From JAZQUM01 sp045631305 (GTDB taxonomy: Bacteria; Bacillota; Clostridia; Oscillospirales; Oscillospiraceae), in contig JAZQUM010000052.1 of NCBI GenBank assembly GCA_045631305.1, forward strand, positions 1-29,982: a DNA stretch of 29,982 nucleotides, in the 5' to 3' direction. The stretch's first letter is position 1. Every line of letters starts with the position of its first letter. Below the pieces are notes generated by a model. It made no database searches. It was not told where the DNA came from and saw nothing but the letters and a program-made list of their open reading frames with translations. Position numbers and translations under genes: made by a program. Shown piece by piece: positions 23,246 to 29,982 of the stretch.

Positions 23246-24460
23246 TTACTTGTTGAGTTCTGCGATTTCGGTGATGAAGTCCTTGCTTGCCTTTTCCAGA
23301 GCCAGGTGCTTTTCGGTCTGGGGAGCGCATTCAGCAGTGAGAGCGCCGGTGGGGCAAACGTTCAGGCACAGACCGCAGTTACGGCACTTGCTGGTATCCA
23401 GCTTCATTTCGGGGAATTCTACCTTGCGTGCGTCATAGCAGCAAACGGTTTCGCACTTCTTGCAGTTGATGCACTTCTTGGAACCGTCTTCCTTGTATGC
23501 CTGGAACTTGAAGTCCAGATCAGCAACGAATTCCTTCTTGGGGAAGTTGGGGTGAGCTGCGCGGTTAACTTCACGGATGGAGTTGTAGCCCAGTTCCTTC
23601 AGCTTCTTGGACAGGTCATAGCAGAGCTTTTCAACGTATTCAACGCCCTTGAGGATACCTGCGGTGCAGATACCAGCGCCCATAGCACCGGCCATGAAGT
23701 ATTCGATAGCGTCTTCAGCCTTGATAACGCCGCCGGAAGCATACAGGTTCATGAGTTCGGGATGGTTGCGAGCGATTTCATAGTTGATGCGCATAGCGAT
23801 GGGACGCATAACGCCGCCGGTCATCCAGCCGTAACCGTCAGCGCTCATCATTTCGGGACGAGCGTGGTTGATGTCGATCTTCAGGGTGGGGCCGATGGAG
23901 TCGATAGCGCACAGACCGTCAGCGCCGTGTTCCAGGCACTTGCGAGCGGTAGCAACGGTGTCAGGCCAGTTGCCGGAGAGCTTGCAGATAACGGGAATGT
24001 TTACGTGGGACTTAGCATAGTCCAGCATGGGAAGCAGAGTATCTTCGGTGTAGGATACTACTTCGATGATGTGAGCGCCAGCCTTTTCAACGTCTTCAAC
24101 GATAGCCTTTGCTTCAGCCAGAGTGTGGCCTACGGAACCGATAACGATAGCACCAGCGGCTACGGTTTCGGGAATTTCCTTTTCGTACCACTGCAGGCGG
24201 TCAGAGTCAGCCCACTTTTCGCAGTTGATGAGGGAGTCACCGTTAACAGCGCCCATGTGATGTACGGGGTTGATAGCAGCGCCCAGACGGATGGTCTTGG
24301 TAACAACTGCGCCGCAGCCGGCCTTGTGACCCTTGATCATACCTTCGCTACCGTAGCACAGAGGGCCGGAGGAGAGGATGAAGGGGCTCTGCAGGTTGTA
24401 ACCGCAAAAATCAATGTCAATGGCAGCGCCGGTCAGTTTTTCCTTTTCAAACATGTTCAT
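23246..24460 (-). CDS. PreA-like flavin and iron-sulfur protein (dihydropyrimidine dehydrogenase family)
   Basis: 404 residues, near E. coli PreA (411). An FMN TIM barrel (SSGPLCYGSEGMIKGHKAGC, VVTKTI, AIDSIGP, MTGGVMRPIAMRINYEI, ASGGVIKAEDAIEYFMAGAM) is followed by a C-terminal ferredoxin with two [4Fe-4S] sets, CINCKKCETVCC and CRNCGLCLNVCP. PreA and DHODH enzymes carry an NFSCP-type loop with the catalytic Cys; here the same place reads IEVVSYTEDTLLPML with no Cys and a loop about ten or more residues shorter. No PreT partner is seen. Start ATG 24460 follows an in-frame TGA and has a weak ribosome-binding site, so ATG 24454 is also possible. Confidence 0.8.
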   Translation of the reverse strand: MNMFEKEKLTGAAIDIDFCGYNLQSPFILSSGPLCYGSEGMIKGHKAGCGAVVTKTIRLGAAINPVHHMGAVNGDSLINCEKWADSDRLQWYEKEIPETVAAGAIVIGSVGHTLAEAKAIVEDVEKAGAHIIEVVSYTEDTLLPMLDYAKSHVNIPVICKLSGNWPDTVATARKCLEHGADGLCAIDSIGPTLKIDINHARPEMMSADGYGWMTGGVMRPIAMRINYEIARNHPELMNLYASGGVIKAEDAIEYFMAGAMGAGICTAGILKGVEYVEKLCYDLSKKLKELGYNSIREVNRAAHPNFPKKEFVADLDFKFQAYKEDGSKKCINCKKCETVCCYDARKVEFPEMKLDTSKCRNCGLCLNVCPTGALTAECAPQTEKHLALEKASKDFITEIAELNK

Positions 24461-24537
24461 TCACTGGCAAACCGATCAAAGTTTGCGCTTCCTTTCTTTA
24501 TTTTAATAGTTTTTACCTATTTGATCTTGATGTTAAA

Positions 24538-25848
24538 TTAACCGTTGACCTTCCAGAACTTACCGGTCTTTTCGCTGCATTCCTTGCGGACAGCGTCCTT
24601 ATCCAGGGTGGTAAGCTTGCCTTCCCACTTCAGCCACTTGCCGTCGCACATAACGTGCTTTACGTCGCAGGGATTGCGGTAAAGAACGATCTGGTCGTAA
24701 ACATTGTGCTTGTTGATGGGAGTGGAGGTATCAGCATCCACAACGATCACGTCAGCCAGCTTGCCAACTTCCAGAGAGCCGACTTCGTCGAAACCGACGG
24801 CCTTGGCGCCCATGGAGGTTGCCATCTTGAAGACTACATCTGCGGGCATGACCTGAGGATCCTGCTCATAAGCCTTGTGGATCATCCACGCGCCGCGCAT
24901 AACTTCAAAGAAGCTGTTGTTGAAACCGTCGGTACCGAGGCCTACGGTGATGCCGCGTTCCAGCATCTTTCTAACAGGAGCAACGCCGCCGCCAACTTCG
25001 CAGTTGGAAAGAGGCATATGTACTACCTTAACGCCATGCTTTGCCAGGATATCCAGTTCCATGTCGGAAGCCTGAACTACCTGAGAAGCAACGGTGTTTT
25101 CATCAAGAACGCCCCAATCTTCATAGGTTTCGACAGGGGTCTTATAGCCGTGTTCCTTGCACCAGGTGGGTTCGAACACGCTTTCGGAAAGGTGCATGTG
25201 CATGAGGCCACCCACTTCGTCTGCCATGGCCTTGGCCTGCTTGACGAATTCTTCGGAGCAGCTGAAGAGGGTGTGGGTGGAAAGGATAGCGTCTACCATT
25301 TCACCCTTGTGGTTGCGGATAAAGTCTGCATTTTCCTTGAGACCGGTCTGGCCGTTTTCTTCGCTCATGCGCTGGCATGCTTCGAAGGAGAGCTTGGCGC
25401 GCAGACCTGCTTCTTCGATGACCTTGCGTTCCACTTCCAGACCGCCGGGGATAGCGTTGGGAGCTTCCAGAATATCAACGAAGGAGGTAATACCGCTTTC
25501 GATCATTTCCACGCAGGAGCGCTTGGTGGTGATCTCAGCCATTTCATGGTTGATGCGGTTTTCAACATAGGGCCACCAGAAGTCTTCCAGGAAGCTGGAG
25601 AACTCGGTAACCACAGCATCGGTGGTGATACCGCGGGCAACCACATTGTACATATGGTTGTGGCCGTTGACGAAGCCGGGCAGGATCATCTGATCCTTCG
25701 CTTCTACTACCTGATCGCCTTCATTTACGGTGAGGGTTTCGTTGGGGCCAACCTGCACGATGCGGTTGCCTTCCACACGCAGACCCCAATTTTCTTCGAG
25801 GCCGTTTTCGGTCATCAAAAAAGAACCTTTTACAACGATAGCGTTCAT
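24538..25848 (-). CDS. SsnA-like amidohydrolase with altered active site
   Basis: Metal-dependent (cyclic) amidohydrolase of the AHS/ATZ-TRZ group, 436 residues. Visible metal and active-site residues: NGHNH (H63, H65), STHTLF (H192), MHLSE (H219, E222) and GTDGFNN (D307). Overall similarity is highest to SsnA (purine catabolism) and MTA/SAH deaminases. The segment that normally reads HCVH before the SDEE-type helix is QVVQ here (about 257-260), which removes a His shown to be catalytic in related deaminases. First gene of the cluster; GAAAGGG precedes ATG 25848. Substrate not assignable. Confidence 0.8.
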   Translation of the reverse strand: MNAIVVKGSFLMTENGLEENWGLRVEGNRIVQVGPNETLTVNEGDQVVEAKDQMILPGFVNGHNHMYNVVARGITTDAVVTEFSSFLEDFWWPYVENRINHEMAEITTKRSCVEMIESGITSFVDILEAPNAIPGGLEVERKVIEEAGLRAKLSFEACQRMSEENGQTGLKENADFIRNHKGEMVDAILSTHTLFSCSEEFVKQAKAMADEVGGLMHMHLSESVFEPTWCKEHGYKTPVETYEDWGVLDENTVASQVVQASDMELDILAKHGVKVVHMPLSNCEVGGGVAPVRKMLERGITVGLGTDGFNNSFFEVMRGAWMIHKAYEQDPQVMPADVVFKMATSMGAKAVGFDEVGSLEVGKLADVIVVDADTSTPINKHNVYDQIVLYRNPCDVKHVMCDGKWLKWEGKLTTLDKDAVRKECSEKTGKFWKVNG

Positions 25849-25998
25849 GATTTCCCTTTCTCTTTTTACAAAAGTTCCTGCCGCTTCCCGACTTGCGGAA
25901 CAAGCGGAACGGAGGCCTTTTTCAAAAGGTGCCCAAAAGCGGTTGGCATCCGGGGGCTATTCCCCGCTGACGCACTACCACACTTATCACATTATAAT
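25849..25998 (-). promoter_or_regulatory. Structured leader RNA of the SsnA-like cluster
   Basis: About 150 bases from predicted start to ATG. Possible fold: AGCGG (25968-25964) pairing with CCGCT (25942-25938), where the latter lies in the loop of TGCC (25948-25945) / GGCA (25933-25930), giving a pseudoknot; GGGG/CCCC (25965-25962 with 25956-25953) may compete. A second hairpin (25874-25910, CCGCTT/AAGCGG) sits just before the ribosome-binding site. No terminator seen, so control would be at translation. The CCGC...GGGCA shape recalls the 3' part of ZTP riboswitches, but the 5' part does not match. Confidence 0.35.
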
Positions 25999-26004
25999 GA
26001 GTTT

Positions 26005-26033
26005 AGTATACTGTCTTTCTCCCTGCTTGTCAA
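26005..26033 (-). promoter_or_regulatory. Near-consensus promoter of the SsnA-like cluster
   Basis: TTGACA (26033-26028), 17-base spacer, TATACT (26010-26005). The strongest promoter in the window. Confidence 0.8.
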
Positions 26034-26043
26034 TGATTTGCGG

Positions 26044-26071
26044 CATTTATCCCCTATTCAAATTTTGTCAA
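26044..26071 (-). promoter_or_regulatory. Possible second, tandem promoter of the same cluster
   Basis: TTGACA (26071-26066), 16-base spacer, TAAATG (26049-26044), about 40 bases upstream of the main promoter. The -10 is weak. Confidence 0.35.
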
Positions 26072-26149
26072 AAGGACTTAAAGTTTTATTAACACCACAT
26101 TTTGTGCCCCTCCCCTTTGTCTGACACATTTCCCCTCTTTTTTCCCACA

Positions 26150-26178
26150 AAAACAGCGCAGGCCTGGTGGCCTGCGCT
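26150..26178 (-). terminator. Terminator after the DUF4190 gene
   Basis: AGCGCAGGCC (26155-26164) / GGCCTGCGCT (26169-26178), loop TGGT, followed by GTTTTTG on the minus strand. 26072-26149 holds nothing else I can name. Confidence 0.88.
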
Positions 26179-26205
26179 TGAATTTTATGCGTGAAAAAAC
26201 ACTTT

Positions 26206-26601
26206 TTAACCCAAAAACGAGAACATATGGAACCAGCTCACGGCGCCAAGCACCAAAATGGCCAGCGTCACAAGAAAAGAAGCCGAGCCGCCCACAACAG
26301 CCACAATGGAAAGCACCTTTGCCGCAGTATATTCCCCTCCGGTATACCCCAGGGCCTTTGCCTTGGATGCCATTACAAGGCCCACAATTCCCAGCACAAC
26401 GGCGATGATCGCCACATAGCCAAGAACCATGGTCACCACAGCAGTGATGCCGAAAATCATGGCATTTTTTGCCTTCTCTTTTCCCGGCTGCTCACAGGGC
26501 GGCTGGTACTGCCGCTGGGGTTGGGTGGAATGGGGCGGCCGCTGATACTGCTGATATGGGCCGTTTTCACCGGGTTGATAGTTCTGATAAGGATCCATCA
26601 T
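26206..26601 (-). CDS. DUF4190-type small membrane protein
   Basis: 131 residues. The N-terminal 40 are rich in Pro, Gln and Tyr (PYQNYQ, GPYQQYQRPP), cytosolic or exposed and probably disordered. Two hydrophobic regions follow (about 47-78 and 92-125), separated by MASKAKALGYTGGEYTAAKV, the usual DUF4190 pattern. GGAGGGAAA precedes ATG 26601 (Met2 equally possible). It starts nine bases after the M20 gene, so both are one transcript. No function is known to me. Confidence 0.75.
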   Translation of the reverse strand: MMDPYQNYQPGENGPYQQYQRPPHSTQPQRQYQPPCEQPGKEKAKNAMIFGITAVVTMVLGYVAIIAVVLGIVGLVMASKAKALGYTGGEYTAAKVLSIVAVVGGSASFLVTLAILVLGAVSWFHMFSFLG

Positions 26602-26610
26602 TTTCCCTCC

Positions 26611-27744
26611 TCAGCTCAAAAGCACAGAGTTGACAAAAAGCTTCACGGAAATGGCAAGATACTCCTTGGGCACACGGAAAGCCGCATGGTGCCAGGGGTG
26701 GTTTTCCTCCCCTTCCACACCGGAGCCGATCCAGTAGAGGAAGGCAGGCATTACTTCGCCAAACACAGCAAAATCTTCACTGGCAAGGCATGCTCTGGGG
26801 TCTACCACATTGTCCCGACCCACGGTGGCTTCTGCCGCAGCGCGGGCCATAGCAGTTTCACGAGGGCCGTTGAAAACTGCAGGCACTTCACGGCGCAGGC
26901 GGATTTCCGAGGTGCAGTTATATGCCTTGGCAGATTCTTCCGTCAGTTCCTTCAGCCGCTCAATAATTCGCAGGTGTGCTTCATGACTCAGGGTGCGAAT
27001 AGAACCGGAAAGCTCTGCAATCTCAGGGGCGAAGTTTTCCTTGTTGCCGCTATTGACGCTGCACACGGAACAGACACAGGGATCAAAGGGATCGCAGTTG
27101 CGGCTGATGATGGTCTGGGCGCCGTTGATAATAGCAGCAGCTGTTACAATGGGGTCGATACACTGGTTGGGGGCACCGGGGTGACCGGTGCGGCCGTGAA
27201 TGTCGATCTCAAAGGTGGTGTTTTCTGCCATGAGTCCGCCGCTTTTCACACCGATGGTACCAAGAGACAACTCAGGACGGTTATGCGTGCCGAAAAGCAC
27301 CATGGGCTTTTGAGGAATTTTTTCCATAAGGCCACAGGAGAGCACGTATTCCGCGCCCTTGGTAAATTCTTCTGCAGGCTGGAAAATGAAGAGCACATTG
27401 TGGCACAACTCACCCTTTGCCTTGCAAAGGATCTTCATCGCACCCATAAGGCTCACAGTGTGATAATCGTGGCCGCAGATATGGGTGCAATCTCCCACAT
27501 CCGACAAAACAGCATCGATATCGGCACGCAGGGCAACGGTGTCTTCCGCACCGCAGTCCAACCATGCAATCACACCCGTCTTCAGACCGATATCCAGAAT
27601 TTCCACACCGCAAGTGCGGCAATATTCTTTAATAACTTCTGTTGTTTTATATTCTTCAAAGCTGACTTCCGGCATAGCGTGCAGCTTGTCTGCCAGTTCT
27701 TCCAGCTCAGGGAAAATCGCCTTGATTTCAGCGGTAAGATCCAT
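26611..27744 (-). CDS. M20-family amidohydrolase (N-acyl amino acid / hippurate hydrolase-like)
   Basis: Metal-dependent hydrolase, 377 residues, that cleaves N-acyl or N-carbamoyl groups or small peptides. M20D landmarks: LRADIDAVL, CGHDYHTVSLMGAM (C90, H92, H95), FQPAEEFTKGAEYVL (E125/E126), FGTHNRPELSLGTIGV (H154), the lid DIHGRTGHPGAPNQCIDPI and the C-terminal EENHPWHHAAFRVP. Peptidase dimerisation domain sits in the middle (about 170-290). Own promoter (27822-27795). It may be a hippurate/acyl-amino-acid hydrolase; because it neighbours the heterocycle-like cluster a carbamoyl-amino-acid (YgeY-like) role is possible but only by proximity. Confidence 0.85.
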   Translation of the reverse strand: MDLTAEIKAIFPELEELADKLHAMPEVSFEEYKTTEVIKEYCRTCGVEILDIGLKTGVIAWLDCGAEDTVALRADIDAVLSDVGDCTHICGHDYHTVSLMGAMKILCKAKGELCHNVLFIFQPAEEFTKGAEYVLSCGLMEKIPQKPMVLFGTHNRPELSLGTIGVKSGGLMAENTTFEIDIHGRTGHPGAPNQCIDPIVTAAAIINGAQTIISRNCDPFDPCVCSVCSVNSGNKENFAPEIAELSGSIRTLSHEAHLRIIERLKELTEESAKAYNCTSEIRLRREVPAVFNGPRETAMARAAAEATVGRDNVVDPRACLASEDFAVFGEVMPAFLYWIGSGVEGEENHPWHHAAFRVPKEYLAISVKLFVNSVLLS

Positions 27745-27794
27745 ACCATCGCCTCTTTCTTTGTCTTCGGGCCGCGCCCATTTTTATCCTCTTC

Positions 27795-27822
27795 ATTATA
27801 TCGCAAAGAAAGGGCGCGTCAA
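27795..27822 (-). promoter_or_regulatory. Promoter of the M20-DUF4190 operon
   Basis: TTGACG (27822-27817), 16-base spacer, TATAAT (27800-27795). Confidence 0.75.
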
Positions 27823-27833
27823 TTCTTTTGACC

Positions 27834-27869
27834 AAAAAAATCATCCCCGCCATAGAGCAGGGATGATTT
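27834..27869 (-). terminator. Terminator after the DUF4015-like gene
   Basis: AAATCATCCC (27838-27847) / GGGATGATTT (27860-27869) with a 12-base loop, followed by a T7 run on the minus strand. Confidence 0.8.
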
Positions 27870-27871
27870 GA

Positions 27872-28894
27872 TTATTTTTCTACCATATAGTTTCCTGCAT
27901 AGCTTTCAGAAGGTTCCGCAGGCAGAACAGCAACGAAATCTGCCTCTTCAGCAATGATGCCTGCCAGCACAGCCGCCTCTTCCACCGTAGTTTTGACATA
28001 CACACGATCAGCAACAGCCAGCACATCTTCCAGATACACGCCTCGCACTTCATCTGCGCCAGAAAGCACAAGCTGCGCCGGAAGTTCCACGCTGAAAACA
28101 GCGCCGCTTCCGCGCACTGCGCCGCCCACACTATGAAGCATGCCGGCAACAGATACACGAGGAAGGGCCGGATAAAGGATGCGGTACAGTCGCCCCTCTT
28201 CTTCTGCCGGATAACCGATGTCACTTAAAAGCACTTCATCAAAACCCAAAGAAATGCACTCTTCGGTGACGGCAGAAACATAGCTGCGAGCTCCACTCTT
28301 GGCAGGATCCAGATAATAGCAGGCATCGAAAGCACGCCAGGGGTAGTTCCCCTCACGGCAAAGACCTGCTTCCACCGTGCGATACAGGGGATAATAATTA
28401 TCCCGCACGGCGCTGATGCGGGCAACACCGTAAGCAGCCAGCATGGTTTCAAGAGCTGCCGCATCCGCTTCATCGCCCTTAACGGCATCTGCTTCCTGCG
28501 CCTGTGCAAGAGCAGAGGGGTACAGGATGCGGCCTTCACCGTCTTTCACCTCAAGGGCAAAAGCCTTGCCCTCATTTGCAGCAGCAGCAATATCGCCATT
28601 CAGATATACCCCCGCAAGCGCAGCGAGCTCACCCCGCTGGGGTTTTACAGGAAGATCTTCTTTTTCGCCGATGATGATCTCCAGATCGTCATCGGTCAGT
28701 TCATTCGAGGAGGTTTCCTTATCCTCGGCAAAGGGCCATCGGATCTGCATGCCGCCGGCATCATCGTAAACCACAAAATGCTGGCTTACCAGATACCCTG
28801 CCGCAAGCAGCAGAATTGCTGCCATCACGATGATGGCTACCCGCTTACCTCCGGACATGCGCCCGTGATAGCTGCGATATCCGCTTTTCCTCAC
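27872..28894 (-). CDS. Membrane-anchored protein with putative glycoside-hydrolase-like (DUF4015) fold
   Basis: 340 residues. A basic N terminus and one membrane helix (about 19-37) leave the rest outside. An acidic linker (about 55-85) leads to a TIM-barrel-like domain: ELAALAGVYLNGDIAAAANE, YGVARISAVRDNYYPLYRTV, WRAFDACYYLDPAKSGARSY and EECISLGFDEVLLSDIGYP, which is the typical DUF4015 pattern (DPAxxxVRxY, LGFDEIxxDYxRFP) in diverged form. Start GTG 28894 with GGGAGGG upstream. It follows rpiB by 27 bases and ends at a terminator. Enzymatic activity is not shown; it may be cell-wall or polysaccharide linked. Confidence 0.65.
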   Translation of the reverse strand: MRKSGYRSYHGRMSGGKRVAIIVMAAILLLAAGYLVSQHFVVYDDAGGMQIRWPFAEDKETSSNELTDDDLEIIIGEKEDLPVKPQRGELAALAGVYLNGDIAAAANEGKAFALEVKDGEGRILYPSALAQAQEADAVKGDEADAAALETMLAAYGVARISAVRDNYYPLYRTVEAGLCREGNYPWRAFDACYYLDPAKSGARSYVSAVTEECISLGFDEVLLSDIGYPAEEEGRLYRILYPALPRVSVAGMLHSVGGAVRGSGAVFSVELPAQLVLSGADEVRGVYLEDVLAVADRVYVKTTVEEAAVLAGIIAEEADFVAVLPAEPSESYAGNYMVEK

Positions 28895-28921
28895 GGCAGT
28901 TCCCTCCCCTGCAGATTTTTA

Positions 28922-29359
28922 TCAGCCTTCGATAGCGTTCAGCTGGTCCACACGGCGCTGATGACGGCCACCTTCAAACTCGGTGGAAAGGAATACTTCC
29001 ACCATCTTCTTGGCAAGATTCACACCGGTGATACCTGCGCCCATAGCCAGCATGTTAGCGTCATTATGGCGGCGGGTCATTTCAGCTGTGAGAGTGTCGC
29101 AGCAATGAGCGCAGCGGATGCCCTTTACCTTGTTGGCAGCAATGGAGATGCCAATGCCGGTGGTGCAGATGACGATGCCCTTTTCGCATTCGCCGGAAGC
29201 TACAGCGCGAGCAGCAGCTTCACCAAAGAGAGGATAGTCTACGCTCTCGGTAGAATGGCAGCCAACGTCCATTACTTCGTGGCCCTGCTCAATAAGCATT
29301 GCCTTTACGGTTTCCTTCAGGGCGTAACCGCCGTGATCACAGCCGATAGAAATTTTCAT
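28922..29359 (-). CDS. rpiB: Ribose-5-phosphate isomerase B
   Basis: Interconverts ribose 5-phosphate and ribulose 5-phosphate in the pentose phosphate pathway. 145 residues, normal for the LacAB/RpiB family. Landmarks: ISIGCDHGGYALKE (His9), DVGCHSTESVDYP, the catalytic Cys65 in GIVICTTGIGISIAANK, RCAHCCD and RRHNDANML (His98). AAGGAGAGG precedes ATG 29359, 20 bases after dnaJ. Confidence 0.95.
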   Translation of the reverse strand: MKISIGCDHGGYALKETVKAMLIEQGHEVMDVGCHSTESVDYPLFGEAAARAVASGECEKGIVICTTGIGISIAANKVKGIRCAHCCDTLTAEMTRRHNDANMLAMGAGITGVNLAKKMVEVFLSTEFEGGRHQRRVDQLNAIEG

Positions 29360-29379
29360 AATTTTCCTCTCCTTAATTT

Positions 29380-29982
29380 TTAGTTCTTTTTCTTTTTTCC
29401 AAAAAAGCCTTTGCTTTTTTCTTCCGTATCTTCGCCCATAGCTTCAGCAAACTTCAGCAGTGCGTCCTTCTGTTCGCGGGTAAGATTTCTGGGGGTCTCC
29501 ACCACCACGGTCACATACTGGTCGCCACGTCCACGACCATTGATAGAGGGAATACCCTTGCCTTTGAGGCGGAAAGTGGTGTCGGTCTGGGTGCCTTCGG
29601 GCAGGTTGTAGCTAACCTTACCGTCGATGGTGGGAATCTGCAGTTCGCCGCCCATAACAGCCTGCACAAAGGAGATCTTCTTTTCCAGAAGAACGGCGGT
29701 GCCGTCTCTGCGGAAAAACTCGTGGGGGCGGACATTCACAGTGACCAGCAGGTCGCCTGCGGGGCCACCGTTGAAACCTGCGTGGCCCTGGCCGCGGAGG
29801 GATACCGTCTGACCGGCATCGATACCTGCGGGAATGTTCACAGTGATGGTTCTGCGGCGGCGTTCCATACCCTTGCCGTTGCAGTTCTTGCAGGGCTGGT
29901 GAATGATCTTGCCTCGGCCACCGCACTTGGGGCACTGCTGGCTGGTGGCGAAAACGCCCATGGGGGTCTGGCGGCGCACCTG
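29380..29982 (-). CDS. dnaJ: Chaperone DnaJ, C-terminal part (5' end outside the window)
   Basis: Hsp40 co-chaperone of DnaK. The last 201 codons are present; J domain, Gly-rich region and first zinc modules lie beyond base 29982. Visible: zinc repeats CPKCGGRG and CKNCNGKG, then the substrate-binding C-terminal domains (VNIPAGIDAGQTVSLRGQGH, VRPHEFFRRDGTAV, FRLKGKGIPSINGRGRGDQY) and a Lys-rich end. hrcA-grpE-dnaK would be expected upstream outside the window. Confidence 0.95.
   Translation of the reverse strand, partial: QVRRQTPMGVFATSQQCPKCGGRGKIIHQPCKNCNGKGMERRRRTITVNIPAGIDAGQTVSLRGQGHAGFNGGPAGDLLVTVNVRPHEFFRRDGTAVLLEKKISFVQAVMGGELQIPTIDGKVSYNLPEGTQTDTTFRLKGKGIPSINGRGRGDQYVTVVVETPRNLTREQKDALLKFAEAMGEDTEEKSKGFFGKKKKN

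Noticed and set aside
21779..24541. 920-codon open frame on the plus strand across the PLP-lyase and PreA-like genes
   Set aside because: It is antisense to two well-supported genes and results from their biased codon use; no ribosome-binding site, and the protein is low in recognisable motifs.
25849..25998. T-box leader
   Set aside because: No AGGGTGGNACCGCG-type sequence and no terminator, and the downstream genes are not aminoacyl-tRNA or biosynthesis genes typical for it.
26191..27831. 546-codon plus-strand frame opposite the M20 and DUF4190 genes
   Set aside because: Antisense shadow; crosses a promoter and the gap between two real genes.

Overview
This looks like chromosomal DNA of a spore-forming, moderately GC-rich Clostridia member, probably Oscillospiraceae/Ruminococcaceae-like. 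The evidence is the presence of spoIIE, the Firmicutes-type order rimP-nusA-ylxR-ylxQ-infB-rbfA-nrnA-truB-ribF, an ECF sigma/anti-sigma pair, frequent GTG and TTG starts, and clear sigma-A-type promoters. No phage, insertion sequence, CRISPR array, tRNA or rRNA was seen. The genus is inferred by eye only.

Layout. (1) 1-647, minus: the N-terminal third of a P-type Ca2+-type ATPase, cut by the window edge, behind a leader that contains an apparent terminator/pseudoknot switch. (2) 729-7046, plus: prfC (release factor 3), a short-chain dehydrogenase, then a likely three-gene operon of a PhnD-like binding lipoprotein, glpK and an Ldh2-family dehydrogenase, ending at a bidirectional terminator. 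(3) 7087-11848, minus: spoIIE, a small tail-anchored protein, then dusB coupled to an ECF sigma factor and its zinc-finger anti-sigma partner. (4) 11922-20259, minus: the translation/transcription-factor operon from rimP to ribF, with a promoter and a possible leader terminator in front of rimP. (5) 20300-26071, minus: four metabolic genes: an SsnA-like amidohydrolase, a PreA-like flavin/iron-sulfur protein and two fold-type II PLP enzymes (one threonine-synthase-like). They sit behind a near-consensus promoter and a structured 150-nt leader. (6) 26150-29982, minus: an M20 amidohydrolase with a DUF4190 membrane protein, then dnaJ (partial), rpiB and a membrane-anchored DUF4015-like protein.

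The most interesting part is region 5. Its content resembles purine/pyrimidine or other N-heterocycle catabolism (amidohydrolase, pyrimidine-reductase-like protein, ammonia-lyase-like PLP enzymes). However, the PreA-like protein lacks the catalytic Cys loop, and the amidohydrolase has the usual HCVH active-site motif changed to QVVQ. The real substrate is therefore probably not the textbook one, and the cluster is a good candidate for an undescribed pathway. The two leader RNAs (in front of the ATPase and in front of this cluster) are the next best candidates for something new.
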